A DNA stretch of 64,000 nucleotides from Caldicellulosiruptor hydrothermalis 108. Lineage in GTDB: Bacteria; Bacillota; Thermoanaerobacteria; Caldicellulosiruptorales; Caldicellulosiruptoraceae. The stretch's first letter is position 1; each line of letters begins with the position of its first letter. Below the pieces are notes generated by a model. It did no database searches. It was not told where the DNA came from and worked only from the letters and a program-made list of their open reading frames with translations. The DNA is taken from positions 1,772,928 to 1,836,927 of the forward strand of contig NC_014652.1 of the NCBI RefSeq assembly GCF_000166355.1. Direction: 5' to 3'. Positions 28,534 through 36,759 of the stretch are shown here, in pieces. Position numbers and translations under genes: made by a program.

Positions 28534-28562
28534 ATTTTAAGACAATTCAATCAAAAAATCAA
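28534..28562 (-). promoter_or_regulatory. Promoter of the GlpA-like operon
   Basis: Minus strand TTGATT (28557-28562), 17-nt spacer, TAAAAT (28534-28539). The predicted start near 28527 gives a leader of about 93 nt that contains the terminator. Confidence 0.65.
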
Positions 28563-28591
28563 TAAAAATTTTCAAAGACCCATTACAAACT

Positions 28592-28762
28592 CTATGTCTG
28601 GTCCATGCTGGTCAGAACATTATCAAAATAGTTTATATTGCACCTTTTCCCGTCCCAGTGAATACAGACTTCACAGCTTATATCACCTTTGTGAGAGTAA
28701 CCACCATCGTTAAACTCTGGGCAGAGTTTGGCAACTGCTCTTTGCTGTTCCTTGCTTGCCAT
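28592..28762 (-). CDS. Small Cys-containing protein, unknown function
   Basis: 56 aa from the ATG at 28762, which has AGGGGTGAT 8 nt upstream. Cys residues occur as LCPEF and CEVCIHWDGKRC, suggesting a small metal-binding protein. Not recognised as any family. It lies between the divergent Fe-alcohol dehydrogenase gene and the GlpA-like promoter. Confidence 0.6.
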   Translation of the reverse strand: MASKEQQRAVAKLCPEFNDGGYSHKGDISCEVCIHWDGKRCNINYFDNVLTSMDQT

Positions 28763-28915
28763 GTTTTTTATCACCCCTGGCTTGGTCTTAAAATACTTTC
28801 TATAATAAATAACTTTTCCTGTGAAGATGGTCTTTTATACGTCTTTAACACAAAATATGTGCTATAATTTATCTTAAAGCACAAATAGTATAGTACTGTG
28901 AAGGAGGCCTTGAAA

Positions 28916-30010
28916 ATGAGCAAATTTTTCATGCCAACAAAGGTCATATTTGAAAAAGATGGTGTTTTGAAGAATAAAGACCTTTTCAAGCTTGGCAAAA
29001 GAGCCTTCATTGTGACATCTCCATCTTCTCTGATGAACGGCTCCTTAGAAGATGTAACAACTGTATTAAAGGAACTTTCAATTGAATATTCAATATACAG
29101 CAAAATCGCTCAAAATCCAAGCGTAGAACAGATAGATGAAGTTTCAAAATTGGCAAGAGAGTTTTCCCCAGACTTTATAATTGGAATTGGTGGAGGTTCT
29201 CCTCTTGACTCATCAAAGGCAGTGGCAGTGCTGTGTGCTGAAAAAAATCTAAAAGCTCAGGACCTTTTTGACTCAAAATTTGAAAAGTGCTTACCTATAG
29301 TTGCAATTCCAACAACATGTGGTACAGGAAGTGAAGTTACGCCATACTCAATCTTGACTTTGAAAACCATTGAAAACAAGAAAAGTTTTGCTTCAGAATT
29401 GATTTTCCCTAAACTGGCAATTGTTGATTATAAATATCTTCTAACATTGCCCTTTAATGTTATTGTAAATACCCTTTTTGACGCTCTTTCGCATGTTATT
29501 GAAGGATACCTTTCAAAAGCATCTGACAACATAATTGAAGCTTATACAAAAAAAGCTTTGAGTCTGTTTGCAAGTTCAAAAGATAATATAAAAGAAAACG
29601 CTCTAAAAGAAACTGACCTTGAAAAGTTTGCATGGATATCATTGATTGGGGGAATAATTATTGCACAAACAGGTACTTTAATTGTTCATCCTTTAGGGTA
29701 CAACCTTACTTATTACCATGACATCCCACACGGAAGAGCCAATGCAATCTTACTTTCAAGCTTTTTGAGGCTTGAGAGCAAATATTTAAAAGAAGAAGTA
29801 AACTTTGCTTTAAACAACATGGGCTTTGAAAGCATAGATGAGTTTTCTGAGTTTGTAAGATTTTTTGTTAAAGACTCTATTCCAAAATTGCCAAGTGACA
29901 GGATAGAATATTATGCAAAAAGAGCACTTGAGTCTAAAAATGTAGCAAACTTAAGACATGCAATCTCGCTTGATGAAATGATAGATGTTTTGAAATCTTC
30001 GGTTGAGTAG
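28916..30010 (+). CDS. Iron-containing alcohol dehydrogenase
   Basis: 364 aa group III Fe-ADH. Nucleotide-binding GIGGGSPLDSSKAVAV at about 90-105, PTTCGTGSEVTPYSI, and metal-ligand segments FDALSHVIEGYLS and HPLGYNLTYYHDIPHG. Start ATG at 28916 follows GGAGG; an earlier GTG at 28898 overlaps that site. An extended -10 (TGCTATAAT, around 28860) precedes it. The physiological alcohol cannot be told from sequence. Confidence 0.9.
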   Translation: MSKFFMPTKVIFEKDGVLKNKDLFKLGKRAFIVTSPSSLMNGSLEDVTTVLKELSIEYSIYSKIAQNPSVEQIDEVSKLAREFSPDFIIGIGGGSPLDSSKAVAVLCAEKNLKAQDLFDSKFEKCLPIVAIPTTCGTGSEVTPYSILTLKTIENKKSFASELIFPKLAIVDYKYLLTLPFNVIVNTLFDALSHVIEGYLSKASDNIIEAYTKKALSLFASSKDNIKENALKETDLEKFAWISLIGGIIIAQTGTLIVHPLGYNLTYYHDIPHGRANAILLSSFLRLESKYLKEEVNFALNNMGFESIDEFSEFVRFFVKDSIPKLPSDRIEYYAKRALESKNVANLRHAISLDEMIDVLKSSVE

Positions 30011-30094
30011 TCAAAAATAAATTCATAGTTATACAATCGACTTACAGGGGTATAATATAATCAAGGAAATTGTTCTTGTAAAGGAGATGTTCGA

Positions 30095-30700
30095 ATGGCA
30101 AAGCTACTGTATATAAAGGCTAATCCAAAGAGCGACCAAAGTTCAAGAACATTTATAATCTCGGAACATTTTATAAAGGTATACAAAGAATTTCATCCAA
30201 ATGACCAGATTATTACTTTAGACCTTTACAAAGAAGGAATTCATTTTCTTTCTCAAGAGGACATCAACGATATCTTCGCTCCAAAGACTGAGGCATCAAA
30301 GCATCATCCTATTTTGAAGTATGCCTATCAGTTTGCTGATGCTGACAAGTATGTGTTTGCAGCACCTATGTGGAATTTGGGCATTCCTGCAATTCTCAAG
30401 GCATATATAGACTATATCACAGTCTCTGGAATAACCTTTAAATACACAGAACAAGGGGCTGTGGGACTTCTTCGTGGTAAAAAAGCAGTTCATATCATGG
30501 CAACAGGCGGTGAATACAAAACACCACCATTTTCGGACTTTGAGATGGCAAACAGGTACCTGAAAACAATTTTGGGTTTTATGGGAGTTGAGGATTTTCA
30601 GACAATAACAGCTCAGCGGCTTGACATCGTAGGTGAGGATGTAGAAAAGATTATCTCAAATGCGTTGAAAGAGGCTGAGGAGATAGCAAAAAGATTTTAA
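30095..30700 (+). CDS. azoR: FMN-dependent NADH-azoreductase
   Basis: 201 aa flavodoxin-like quinone/azo reductase. N-terminal YIKANPKSDQSSRT, the FMN-binding AAPMWNLGIPAILKAYIDY at about 90-108 and MATGGEY near 135 are typical of AzoR. A TATAAT at 30051-30056 and AAAGGAGATG precede it. It uses NADH to reduce quinones or azo compounds by two electrons. Confidence 0.92.
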   Translation: MAKLLYIKANPKSDQSSRTFIISEHFIKVYKEFHPNDQIITLDLYKEGIHFLSQEDINDIFAPKTEASKHHPILKYAYQFADADKYVFAAPMWNLGIPAILKAYIDYITVSGITFKYTEQGAVGLLRGKKAVHIMATGGEYKTPPFSDFEMANRYLKTILGFMGVEDFQTITAQRLDIVGEDVEKIISNALKEAEEIAKRF

Positions 30701-30729
30701 AAAGAAAATTTTGGGGACAGATTAAAACA

Positions 30730-30762
30730 GGGGCTGTCAAAAAAAGATAATTTGATAGCCCC
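30730..30762. terminator. Bidirectional terminator after azoR
   Basis: GGGGCTGTCAAA (30730-30741) pairs with TTTGATAGCCCC (30751-30762) with one G-U. T runs on either side allow use by azoR and by the converging propeller gene. It marks the left edge of the accessory island. Confidence 0.7.
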
Positions 30763-30828
30763 TTTCTTGCAATACAAAGTGTTTGTTTATTTAATACTTT
30801 GATACAGTAATTAGATTTAACATTATTT

Positions 30829-31908
30829 TTATTTCCCATATGAAACTGTCATCCTTGTTATAAAAGTATTCTTTTTTTCAAATATCTTTCGCACCTTTTT
30901 CTCTCTTAAATCATATTCAAAAACAGCGCTTGGATAAGCTTCAATCCCTTCACCAAACATCATTCTCTTTACATTTTTAGGAATACCGATAAACCAGAGT
31001 TTTTTCCCATCATTGCTTAAATAACCCTCTATCGGAGAGGCAAACTCCTCAACAGGTGTATCTTTTATTTTTTTTAGCATACTTTCAGTTAGTATTGGCA
31101 CTATTACTTTTGACTTTAGATCTAACTTGTATATGCCCGTTTCTCCCTTTTTTCTGGTAGAGTTTAGATAAATATTGGTTGCACTAAAAGTAATAATATT
31201 ACTCTTTGGTACAAAACCTAAAGCTCCAATTGATCCTGCTTTGAGTTCAGTAATTTTCGTATATTTTTGATTTTTTAAATCAATGATGTAAAAAGTATGT
31301 TTTATTGAATCAACAGAGGAATTATCCTCATACATCTTTTTCTCATCCATAGATGAATAAGAGACAGTCAAAATATGATTACTATCAACCACTTCAATGC
31401 TATCAAATACCATATCAGAATTTATAGGTTTTACCATTTGAGCTTTTTTCTTTTCAACATCAAAAATCCATATTCTTGGTATTGGAGAACTCAATCCAAC
31501 TCTTGATACACATATTTTCAAAGGTTTTTCACTGAGAATTTCAATATCTATTTCTCCAGCTTGATCATTAGTAACTTGGAATACTTTCTGATTTTTTAAA
31601 TTCTTCACAAACAACTCCCAAGGCCCAGTTCCAATTGCATCATCGTACGCAAGCCATTCCTCATTTGTAGAAATATCTCCAAAGGTCATGACTTCCCTGT
31701 TTTTAAGAATTAGTTCTTCCTTTTTCTTTTTAGGTATAACCTTCCACATATGAGTCTTTCCATTTTTATCATATACTGAGACAAGTAACTTTTCCACTAC
31801 CTCTTCTTTGCTGGCTATCCCTGTATTGTAAATTCCTAAAGATAAGGATAGTAGCAACAAAATTGCTACTATCCTTATTACTTCTATTTTTAACTTTGAA
31901 TAGGCCAT
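30829..31908 (-). CDS. Exported TolB/propeller-like protein
   Basis: 359 aa. N-terminal signal or anchor IVAILLLLSLSLGIYNTGIA at about 13-32, then an extracellular region with repeated WIFDVEKKKAQMV / YIIDLKNQKYTKI / YKLDLKSKVIVPI / FEYDLREKKVRKI strands that look like beta-propeller blades. Not assigned to a named family. The start overlaps the end of the RlpA-like frame by 19 bp. Two similar proteins lie at 32742 and 36760. Role unknown. Confidence 0.65.
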   Translation of the reverse strand: MAYSKLKIEVIRIVAILLLLSLSLGIYNTGIASKEEVVEKLLVSVYDKNGKTHMWKVIPKKKKEELILKNREVMTFGDISTNEEWLAYDDAIGTGPWELFVKNLKNQKVFQVTNDQAGEIDIEILSEKPLKICVSRVGLSSPIPRIWIFDVEKKKAQMVKPINSDMVFDSIEVVDSNHILTVSYSSMDEKKMYEDNSSVDSIKHTFYIIDLKNQKYTKITELKAGSIGALGFVPKSNIITFSATNIYLNSTRKKGETGIYKLDLKSKVIVPILTESMLKKIKDTPVEEFASPIEGYLSNDGKKLWFIGIPKNVKRMMFGEGIEAYPSAVFEYDLREKKVRKIFEKKNTFITRMTVSYGK

Positions 31909-32132
31909 TCTATTTTCCCCCTAAAAATTCCTTTGCTTGGATTATGAATTTTTGAAAATGCTGTTTTTACCATATCCAATATTCTAGCTTGCACATATGG
32001 ACCTCTATCTAATATTTTTACTATTGTGCTTTTGCCATTTTCAAGACTGGTTACCTTTACCCTTGTCCAAAATTCAATTGTCTTATGTGCAGCACTTTCG
32101 CTATCCAATATAGCTCCTGCTGCTCCTTTTTT
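31890..32132 (-). pseudogene. RlpA-like double-psi beta-barrel domain, C-terminal part (separate frame)
   Basis: Holds the body of an RlpA-type DPBB domain: SAAHKTIEFWTRVKVTS, LENGKSTIVKILDRGPY (Asp of the DRGP motif) and QARILDMVKTAF. It has no start of its own near the domain edge; the frame meets the upstream part at a run of six A (32127-32132), where a -1 shift would join the two into WYNGEGKKGAAGAILDSES. RlpA proteins bind or cleave denuded peptidoglycan glycans. Either a broken gene or a frameshifted product. Confidence 0.7.
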
Positions 32133-32356
32133 CCTTCACCATTATACCATGAAATATAACCTGTTTCTGTATTCAACTTTGTAACATCTTGTTGTAAAAT
32201 GTTATTACTATTTTCACCATTGCTTGCTTTATTTTCTATTTTTTCTGATTTACTATCATTAGTTTTGATTTCATCTGAATTTACTTCCTTTAAGTCAATC
32301 TTCAAAGGCTCTTCTTGACCTCCCATTTTATTTCGCATCCCTTCATGAGCGCCCAT
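32057..32356 (-). pseudogene. RlpA-like gene, N-terminal part
   Basis: Encodes a Ser/Asn/Lys-rich linker and the first DPBB strand (TGYISWYNGEGKK), then runs into 23 unrelated residues because the domain continues in the -1 frame. No signal peptide is present: the repeat leader is joined directly to the linker where its sister genes carry MKSK-type signal sequences. Loss of the secretion signal plus the frame break argue for decay. Confidence 0.65.
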
Positions 32357-32650
32357 TAAAAAAGTTGATGCCGCTGTAAACTAAAATCTTCTAAGTTATA
32401 TAAACAGCTTACAATATAAACAGGTCACTATATTTTTCTATATCCTCTGGTTTACTTCTCTATTTGCATAAAAACCGTCTTATTTATAAAAGTTTATCTG
32501 CATATTGCTATGTTTGCTAAAATTTCCTTTAGCAAATTCACCTTAATTTTACATTATTAATTTTCAACCTGTCAAACTCGTTTTTTAAAGCCAATTTTAA
32601 GCAATTTTTAGTTATTAGCTCTCTCTTTCATTAAATTTCATAAATTTATT
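32345..32650 (-). repeat. Promoter-leader repeat, copy R1
   Basis: The most diverged upstream copy. TTGACA (32570-32575), 18-nt spacer, TAAAAT (32546-32551), then leader blocks (AACATAGCAATATGC; ATGCAAATA; GGCATCAAC). The small reading frame seen in R2/R3 is interrupted here by TAA. It fills the gap before the RlpA-like gene. Confidence 0.8.
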
Positions 32651-32741
32651 GCATTTTTCTATAATATAAAGATGTTTCACTTAATTATTCTATCATAACT
32701 GTTATAAAAAAATGATCAGGCCATTAATTAACATAAAAACT

Positions 32742-33941
32742 CTATTTTGAAATCACATCATAACTTACAATGCCGCCTTTTATCTGAAATAGTAGTTCAA
32801 ATTTTTTATTTTTTAGTCTATAAATATTGGTGTCAAAAATCTTATTCGGAACAAATGAATAGTATTTTCTGTCGATAAAATAAATTGTTTTATCATTTTT
32901 ATATATAGGCCAGTAAATATTTATGTCTTTTGGTACATTATTAACAATTTCCAATTTCCCAGTATTCAGGTCAACAATTACTGGTTTAGACCTAAAAGGT
33001 TCTATAATGGGAGAATAATCACCAAATTCTCTGTATTCTGGTTCACCCTGTGTAAACATATATTTATCACTTGAAACAAAACATCCTGGAGAGTTGCACA
33101 ACCCTGTATTTGAACCAAATTCTTTTACTAATCCGCTTTTTAAATTTATAGCCGTTAGATATCTATAAGGTGGAGTTCCCGATGAAGAAGTGCTAATTAC
33201 AACCCACTTATTTTCTTTGCTTATAGCAGTAGAATATATCAATCTACGATCTACTGTTAATGGTAAATTACCCATTTTTTTAGAGAGAATCTTTTTCTTT
33301 TGATTATTTTGTAAATCAATTAAAACAAGCAAGGTTGCTATGAAGCGTCTGCTACATACTTCTCCACATACTACGTATCTGCTATCGTCTGAAAGAACTG
33401 GCCACCAGAAATTACCTTCTGCTATACGTTCTAACACAAATGATAATTTATTTTTTTTCTCCTGTTCACCATTAACTCTTAATATATAAAGTGCTTTTTT
33501 AGTAGATATCACAAATTCCTCTTTTTCCTTGTTTACATTAATAAACTCAATCCCCTCATTTAGTTTTTGCTTATACACTTCTTTCCCAGTTTTATAATCA
33601 ACCAGTATCAATTCTTTGAGATTTTGTGTATAAGCTACAAAATTTTTCCCCCATGCAAAAAATCGACGTGGTTCAAATGTAAATTCGCTATTAGTCTCAA
33701 TATCTAACGGTTTAAATTTAAATAACAATTTATCATTTCCTCTGCTGTCAACTACTCTCCCCTCAAATTCACTCTCATACACACTATGCGGTTTTTTGTT
33801 AATTGACACTTTTACATATCCTATTTTATCGATATCTGCTTGAATAAAGTATGTATACAAGAATCCAAATAAAACTATCACAAATAATAGCAGCCCAATT
33901 AAAAGAACTTTTTTGAAATTAACTTTAGTATTTGACTTCAC
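32742..33941 (-). CDS. Membrane-anchored propeller-like protein
   Basis: About 399 aa from a GTG at 33941 (AGAAGGG 9 nt upstream). One hydrophobic segment LLIGLLLFVIVLFGFLYTYF near the N-terminus, then an outside domain with repeated strands (ILVDYKTGKEVYKQ; LVLIDLQNNQKKKI; LTAINLKSGLVKEF; VIVDLNTGKLEIV) and WWPVLSDDSRYVVCGE, indicating a WD/TolB-like propeller. Unknown function. The upstream neighbour is the inverted repeat at 34077-34139. Confidence 0.65.
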   Translation of the reverse strand: MKSNTKVNFKKVLLIGLLLFVIVLFGFLYTYFIQADIDKIGYVKVSINKKPHSVYESEFEGRVVDSRGNDKLLFKFKPLDIETNSEFTFEPRRFFAWGKNFVAYTQNLKELILVDYKTGKEVYKQKLNEGIEFINVNKEKEEFVISTKKALYILRVNGEQEKKNKLSFVLERIAEGNFWWPVLSDDSRYVVCGEVCSRRFIATLLVLIDLQNNQKKKILSKKMGNLPLTVDRRLIYSTAISKENKWVVISTSSSGTPPYRYLTAINLKSGLVKEFGSNTGLCNSPGCFVSSDKYMFTQGEPEYREFGDYSPIIEPFRSKPVIVDLNTGKLEIVNNVPKDINIYWPIYKNDKTIYFIDRKYYSFVPNKIFDTNIYRLKNKKFELLFQIKGGIVSYDVISK

Positions 33942-34076
33942 GGTTGACATCCCTTCTTTTATAAATCTTTTTTCAATAAATTGTTGAATAAATGTCATAT
34001 TTTTATCTTCAAATTGATAATCCTTTTAATTTACTACAAAAATATCTGTTTTTGTGTTTTAATAAAACTAATACTT

Positions 34077-34139
34077 GCCATCCTCCTTGGCGCTTGATGT
34101 TTTTCTACAATCTTTAAACCCTACCTCAAGGAGGATGGC
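34077..34139. repeat. 13-bp inverted repeat with 37-nt loop
   Basis: GCCATCCTCCTTG (34077-34089) and CAAGGAGGATGGC (34127-34139) are perfect complements. T runs follow on the plus side. Could be a terminator or the remnant of a small mobile element; no plus-strand gene is nearby. Confidence 0.6.
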
Positions 34140-34216
34140 TTTTTATATAACAACCTTTATTATCCTTCTATTAACTTTGTTTTATTTAATTACCCACTGA
34201 TTTAATTAAAATACCT

Positions 34217-34987
34217 TTAATTTGCTACAAAAGGACATTTGTATGCTCCATAAATACCTTCTACCTCAGATTTACTTCTAGCACGATGGATAACTCTATC
34301 ATAACCACCCTTTGTGCTCTCATATACTATATAGTTGTTATCAGCATCTTTTTTATAAAATAGCATAACATGATCACTATTACATAAAACATCTCCTTTT
34401 TGCAAAGCATTGTAATTGATTTGACTGCGATATTTCATTATATCATAAGTACTCCATCTATCATATATTCCCCAGCATTTACTAACAAAACCTGAACAGT
34501 CAACACCAGCTGTGCCTCCCACGTAATAATGGTCTTTAGTGTGCACATTTCCAGCTGCATAACCTTCATTAATTTTCTGATCAAACTCTGAAAGAGAGTG
34601 TGCTCCACCCCAACAGTATGGCACTTGATAGTAATAAGTATTATATGATGTTATAAAACTTGGTCTTTGCCACCAATTAGGATTTGCTGCTTTTGAACCA
34701 TCATAATTCTGTTTTGAACAATACCATTTGTGATTATTGTATTGGTAAGCAACAGACATTATTTGATCTCTCGTTAGACTTGAAGTACTTATACTTGAAT
34801 TAATTATATTAGAACCACTTAGACTATTTATACTGTCTTGAGTCTTTCCATCAAATTGTATAACATTGTTTTTGTTATCTATATAATTATCTTCTACCCC
34901 TAATGATTCTTTATATTTGATATATTGCTCACTTGTCATCCATGAATTAACTTTCAATACATATACATTCTTTTCACACGGCAACAA
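34217..34987 (-). CDS. NlpC/P60-like cysteine peptidase, N-terminus probably lost
   Basis: 256 aa. C-terminal half has GVDCSGFVSKCWGIYDRW (candidate catalytic Cys in DCSGF) and LQKGDVLCNSDHVMLFYKK (candidate catalytic His in DHVML), the pattern of NlpC/P60 peptidoglycan peptidases. The N-terminus begins at TTG with no signal peptide although the domain is normally exported, so it may be 5'-truncated. Lies between DUF5412 and a propeller gene in the decaying island. Confidence 0.6.
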   Translation of the reverse strand: MLPCEKNVYVLKVNSWMTSEQYIKYKESLGVEDNYIDNKNNVIQFDGKTQDSINSLSGSNIINSSISTSSLTRDQIMSVAYQYNNHKWYCSKQNYDGSKAANPNWWQRPSFITSYNTYYYQVPYCWGGAHSLSEFDQKINEGYAAGNVHTKDHYYVGGTAGVDCSGFVSKCWGIYDRWSTYDIMKYRSQINYNALQKGDVLCNSDHVMLFYKKDADNNYIVYESTKGGYDRVIHRARSKSEVEGIYGAYKCPFVAN

Positions 34988-35009
34988 TATAAAAATATCA
35001 CCGCCTTAA

Positions 35010-35477
35010 TCACTTACCGTGAAATTTTTGTTTTTTACTTCGAAGTTTTTCTATCAGCCTTTTTAAAGATTCTTTTCTAAAATCAAAAGAGTCTTTAAAA
35101 ATGTCTAATCTGTGACCATTAATTATAACAACATCATTATTTATCCATTTAACATCAGCTTTATCTTCTGGGTAGTTCCAGTATATGTTTCTAATTTTTA
35201 AGCCATTTTTATAACATAGCTCTCCTCTAACTCCATATGCTGTTGTTGCACCACCATTGATTAAGTAAAATTTAATTTTATATTTCCCATCAGGGGATAA
35301 AGATTCCTTTAAAAATTCGCCATGCGGAAGCATGTTTATATCAAAAAATCGCCAGTAGACAAATAAAGAAAATAATAATATAAGCATTAATATTGTCTTC
35401 AGTAATTTGATTAATATTCTTTTAAAAGAACTATTGTTTACTTTAGCTGAATTATTAGATTTATAAACCTTGCTCAT
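35010..35477 (-). CDS. DUF5412-like membrane protein, possible toxin partner
   Basis: 155 aa from the ATG at 35477 (AAAGGGA upstream). One membrane segment ILMLILLFSLFVYWRFFDI, then a domain with LSPDGKYKIKFYLINGG, IRNIYWNYPEDKADVKWIN and VVIINGHRLDIF that I associate with DUF5412. It overlaps the toxin-44 gene by 17 bp, the position of an immunity gene in polymorphic toxin loci. Immunity function is a guess from position. Confidence 0.6.
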   Translation of the reverse strand: MSKVYKSNNSAKVNNSSFKRILIKLLKTILMLILLFSLFVYWRFFDINMLPHGEFLKESLSPDGKYKIKFYLINGGATTAYGVRGELCYKNGLKIRNIYWNYPEDKADVKWINNDVVIINGHRLDIFKDSFDFRKESLKRLIEKLRSKKQKFHGK

Positions 35478-36024
35478 ACCATGATATCCCTTTCCTAATT
35501 GCTTCTTGATCTTTCGGATCATCAAAATAGCTATTATAGTAAGAAATATCCCATGTTCCAGATAATATTTGAACAAGTCCAGCAGCTGCACATAAAATTT
35601 CTGGTGGAAGAGGTAATGATCTACCCGTATATCCATAATTAATATTACCAATATCTTCTCCATAGACATATTCTACTTTGCCATTAACAATTATTTTGTA
35701 CAATTTATTCCAGCCATATATTAGTTTGTAATCCCAATCACCACCTTCTCTTACTTTAGATGTCCAATATGCAACTTTTGCAGAATATGCTAAGGCAGCA
35801 TTTCCATTTGTATATATGAATATTGATAAATAAATATTGTTCAATTCATTTACATTGTTTCTGCATATGTTTAGCAAATTTACGTACGGTGGCTCATCTG
35901 GATCACGCTGAATAATAATTGAATTTTTATTACTTTTTACACTTTCGTTTTTTGGTTGGCTATTTGTAGAAAGATGTATACTAAAGTCATCCTTTAAATC
36001 TACAATTCTTCCTTGATAGCTAAG
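35461..36024 (-). pseudogene. Polymorphic toxin type 44 (Ntox44-like) domain, C-terminal part
   Basis: The C-terminal about 110 residues fit the toxin-44 pattern: EGGDWDYKLIYG, IGNINYGYTGRSLPLPPE, AAGLVQILSG and SYFDDPKDQEAIRKGI. Toxin-44 domains are predicted nucleases in secreted polymorphic toxins. The frame is open upstream to 36024 but lacks a signal; the signal-bearing part lies in the neighbouring frame (36000-36332). A -1 shift between 36000 and 36024 would fuse them to about 290 aa. Confidence 0.7.
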
Positions 36025-36332
36025 TTAAGGTATTTTATGCATTCTTTATATTTTAATATTAAATTATTGTCTTCAACTATCTCTTTTATTGATTCCTTGG
36101 CATTAATAGTTCCATCATCATTAATCTTTAAATAATTTTTGGGACTTTTTAGCACGAGACTATTAATGTTGAGCAAACTTTCTATCAATTTACTATCTTG
36201 TAATGTATAGTTGCCGATTAAGTTATATTCTTCATCTTCAGCATATGATAAAGAAAAGTTAAATACATTAAATATAAATACAAAAATCGTCATGATACCT
36301 AAAAAAACTAACTTCTTTTTACTGCTTTTCAT
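36000..36332 (-). pseudogene. Toxin-44 protein, N-terminal signal-peptide part
   Basis: From the ATG at 36332 (GAAGGAA upstream): MKSSKKKL followed by hydrophobic FLGIMTIFVFIFNVFNFSLS and a likely cleavage after SYA, then an acidic helical region ending IKYLNLAIKEEL. Its stop at 36000 overlaps the open toxin frame, so this is probably the 5' part of one frameshifted exported toxin gene. Preceded by repeat R2. Confidence 0.65.
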
Positions 36333-36374
36333 ATTCCCATTCCTTCTACCTATTTTATTTTGCTTCCCTTCATG

Positions 36375-36720
36375 GGCACTCATGAGAGGTTGATGTCGTT
36401 GTAAGTTAAAATCTTTTAAGTACGGAGAAATAAATAAACAAATAATGGTGACGAACATGAACATGTTGCAATATTTTCTCTTTTATATTTCCTGGTATAC
36501 AATCCTATTTGCATATAAACTATCTTATTTACGAGAGGCAATATGCAAATTGCTATATTTATTAATATTCTCCTTGGCATTTTCACCTCAATTTTACTTT
36601 ATTAATTTTCATTTTGTCAATCTCGTTTTTTTAAAGTTAATTTTATACAAATTTAAGCTATTATCTCTTTCTTTCTTTTAATATCTCTAAATTTCTTAAA
36701 TTTTCTCTTGTTTTTGTAAA
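36375..36720 (-). repeat. Promoter-leader repeat, copy R2
   Basis: TTGACA (36615-36620), 18-nt spacer, TAAAAT (36591-36596), then GAGGTGAAAATG and a leader nearly identical to R3 over about 130 bp. Contains a 10-bp inverted repeat ATTTGCATAT/ATATGCAAAT and a 54-codon open frame (36580 down to 36416). Precedes the toxin-44 gene. Confidence 0.85.
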
Positions 36721-36759
36721 CAAAAAGCAGCCCCTTTAATTTTTTAGTAAAAAACTTTG

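Noticed and set aside
36000-36024. Programmed frameshift in the toxin-44 gene
   Set aside because: No slippery heptamer in the overlap window; ordinary frameshift mutation is simpler.
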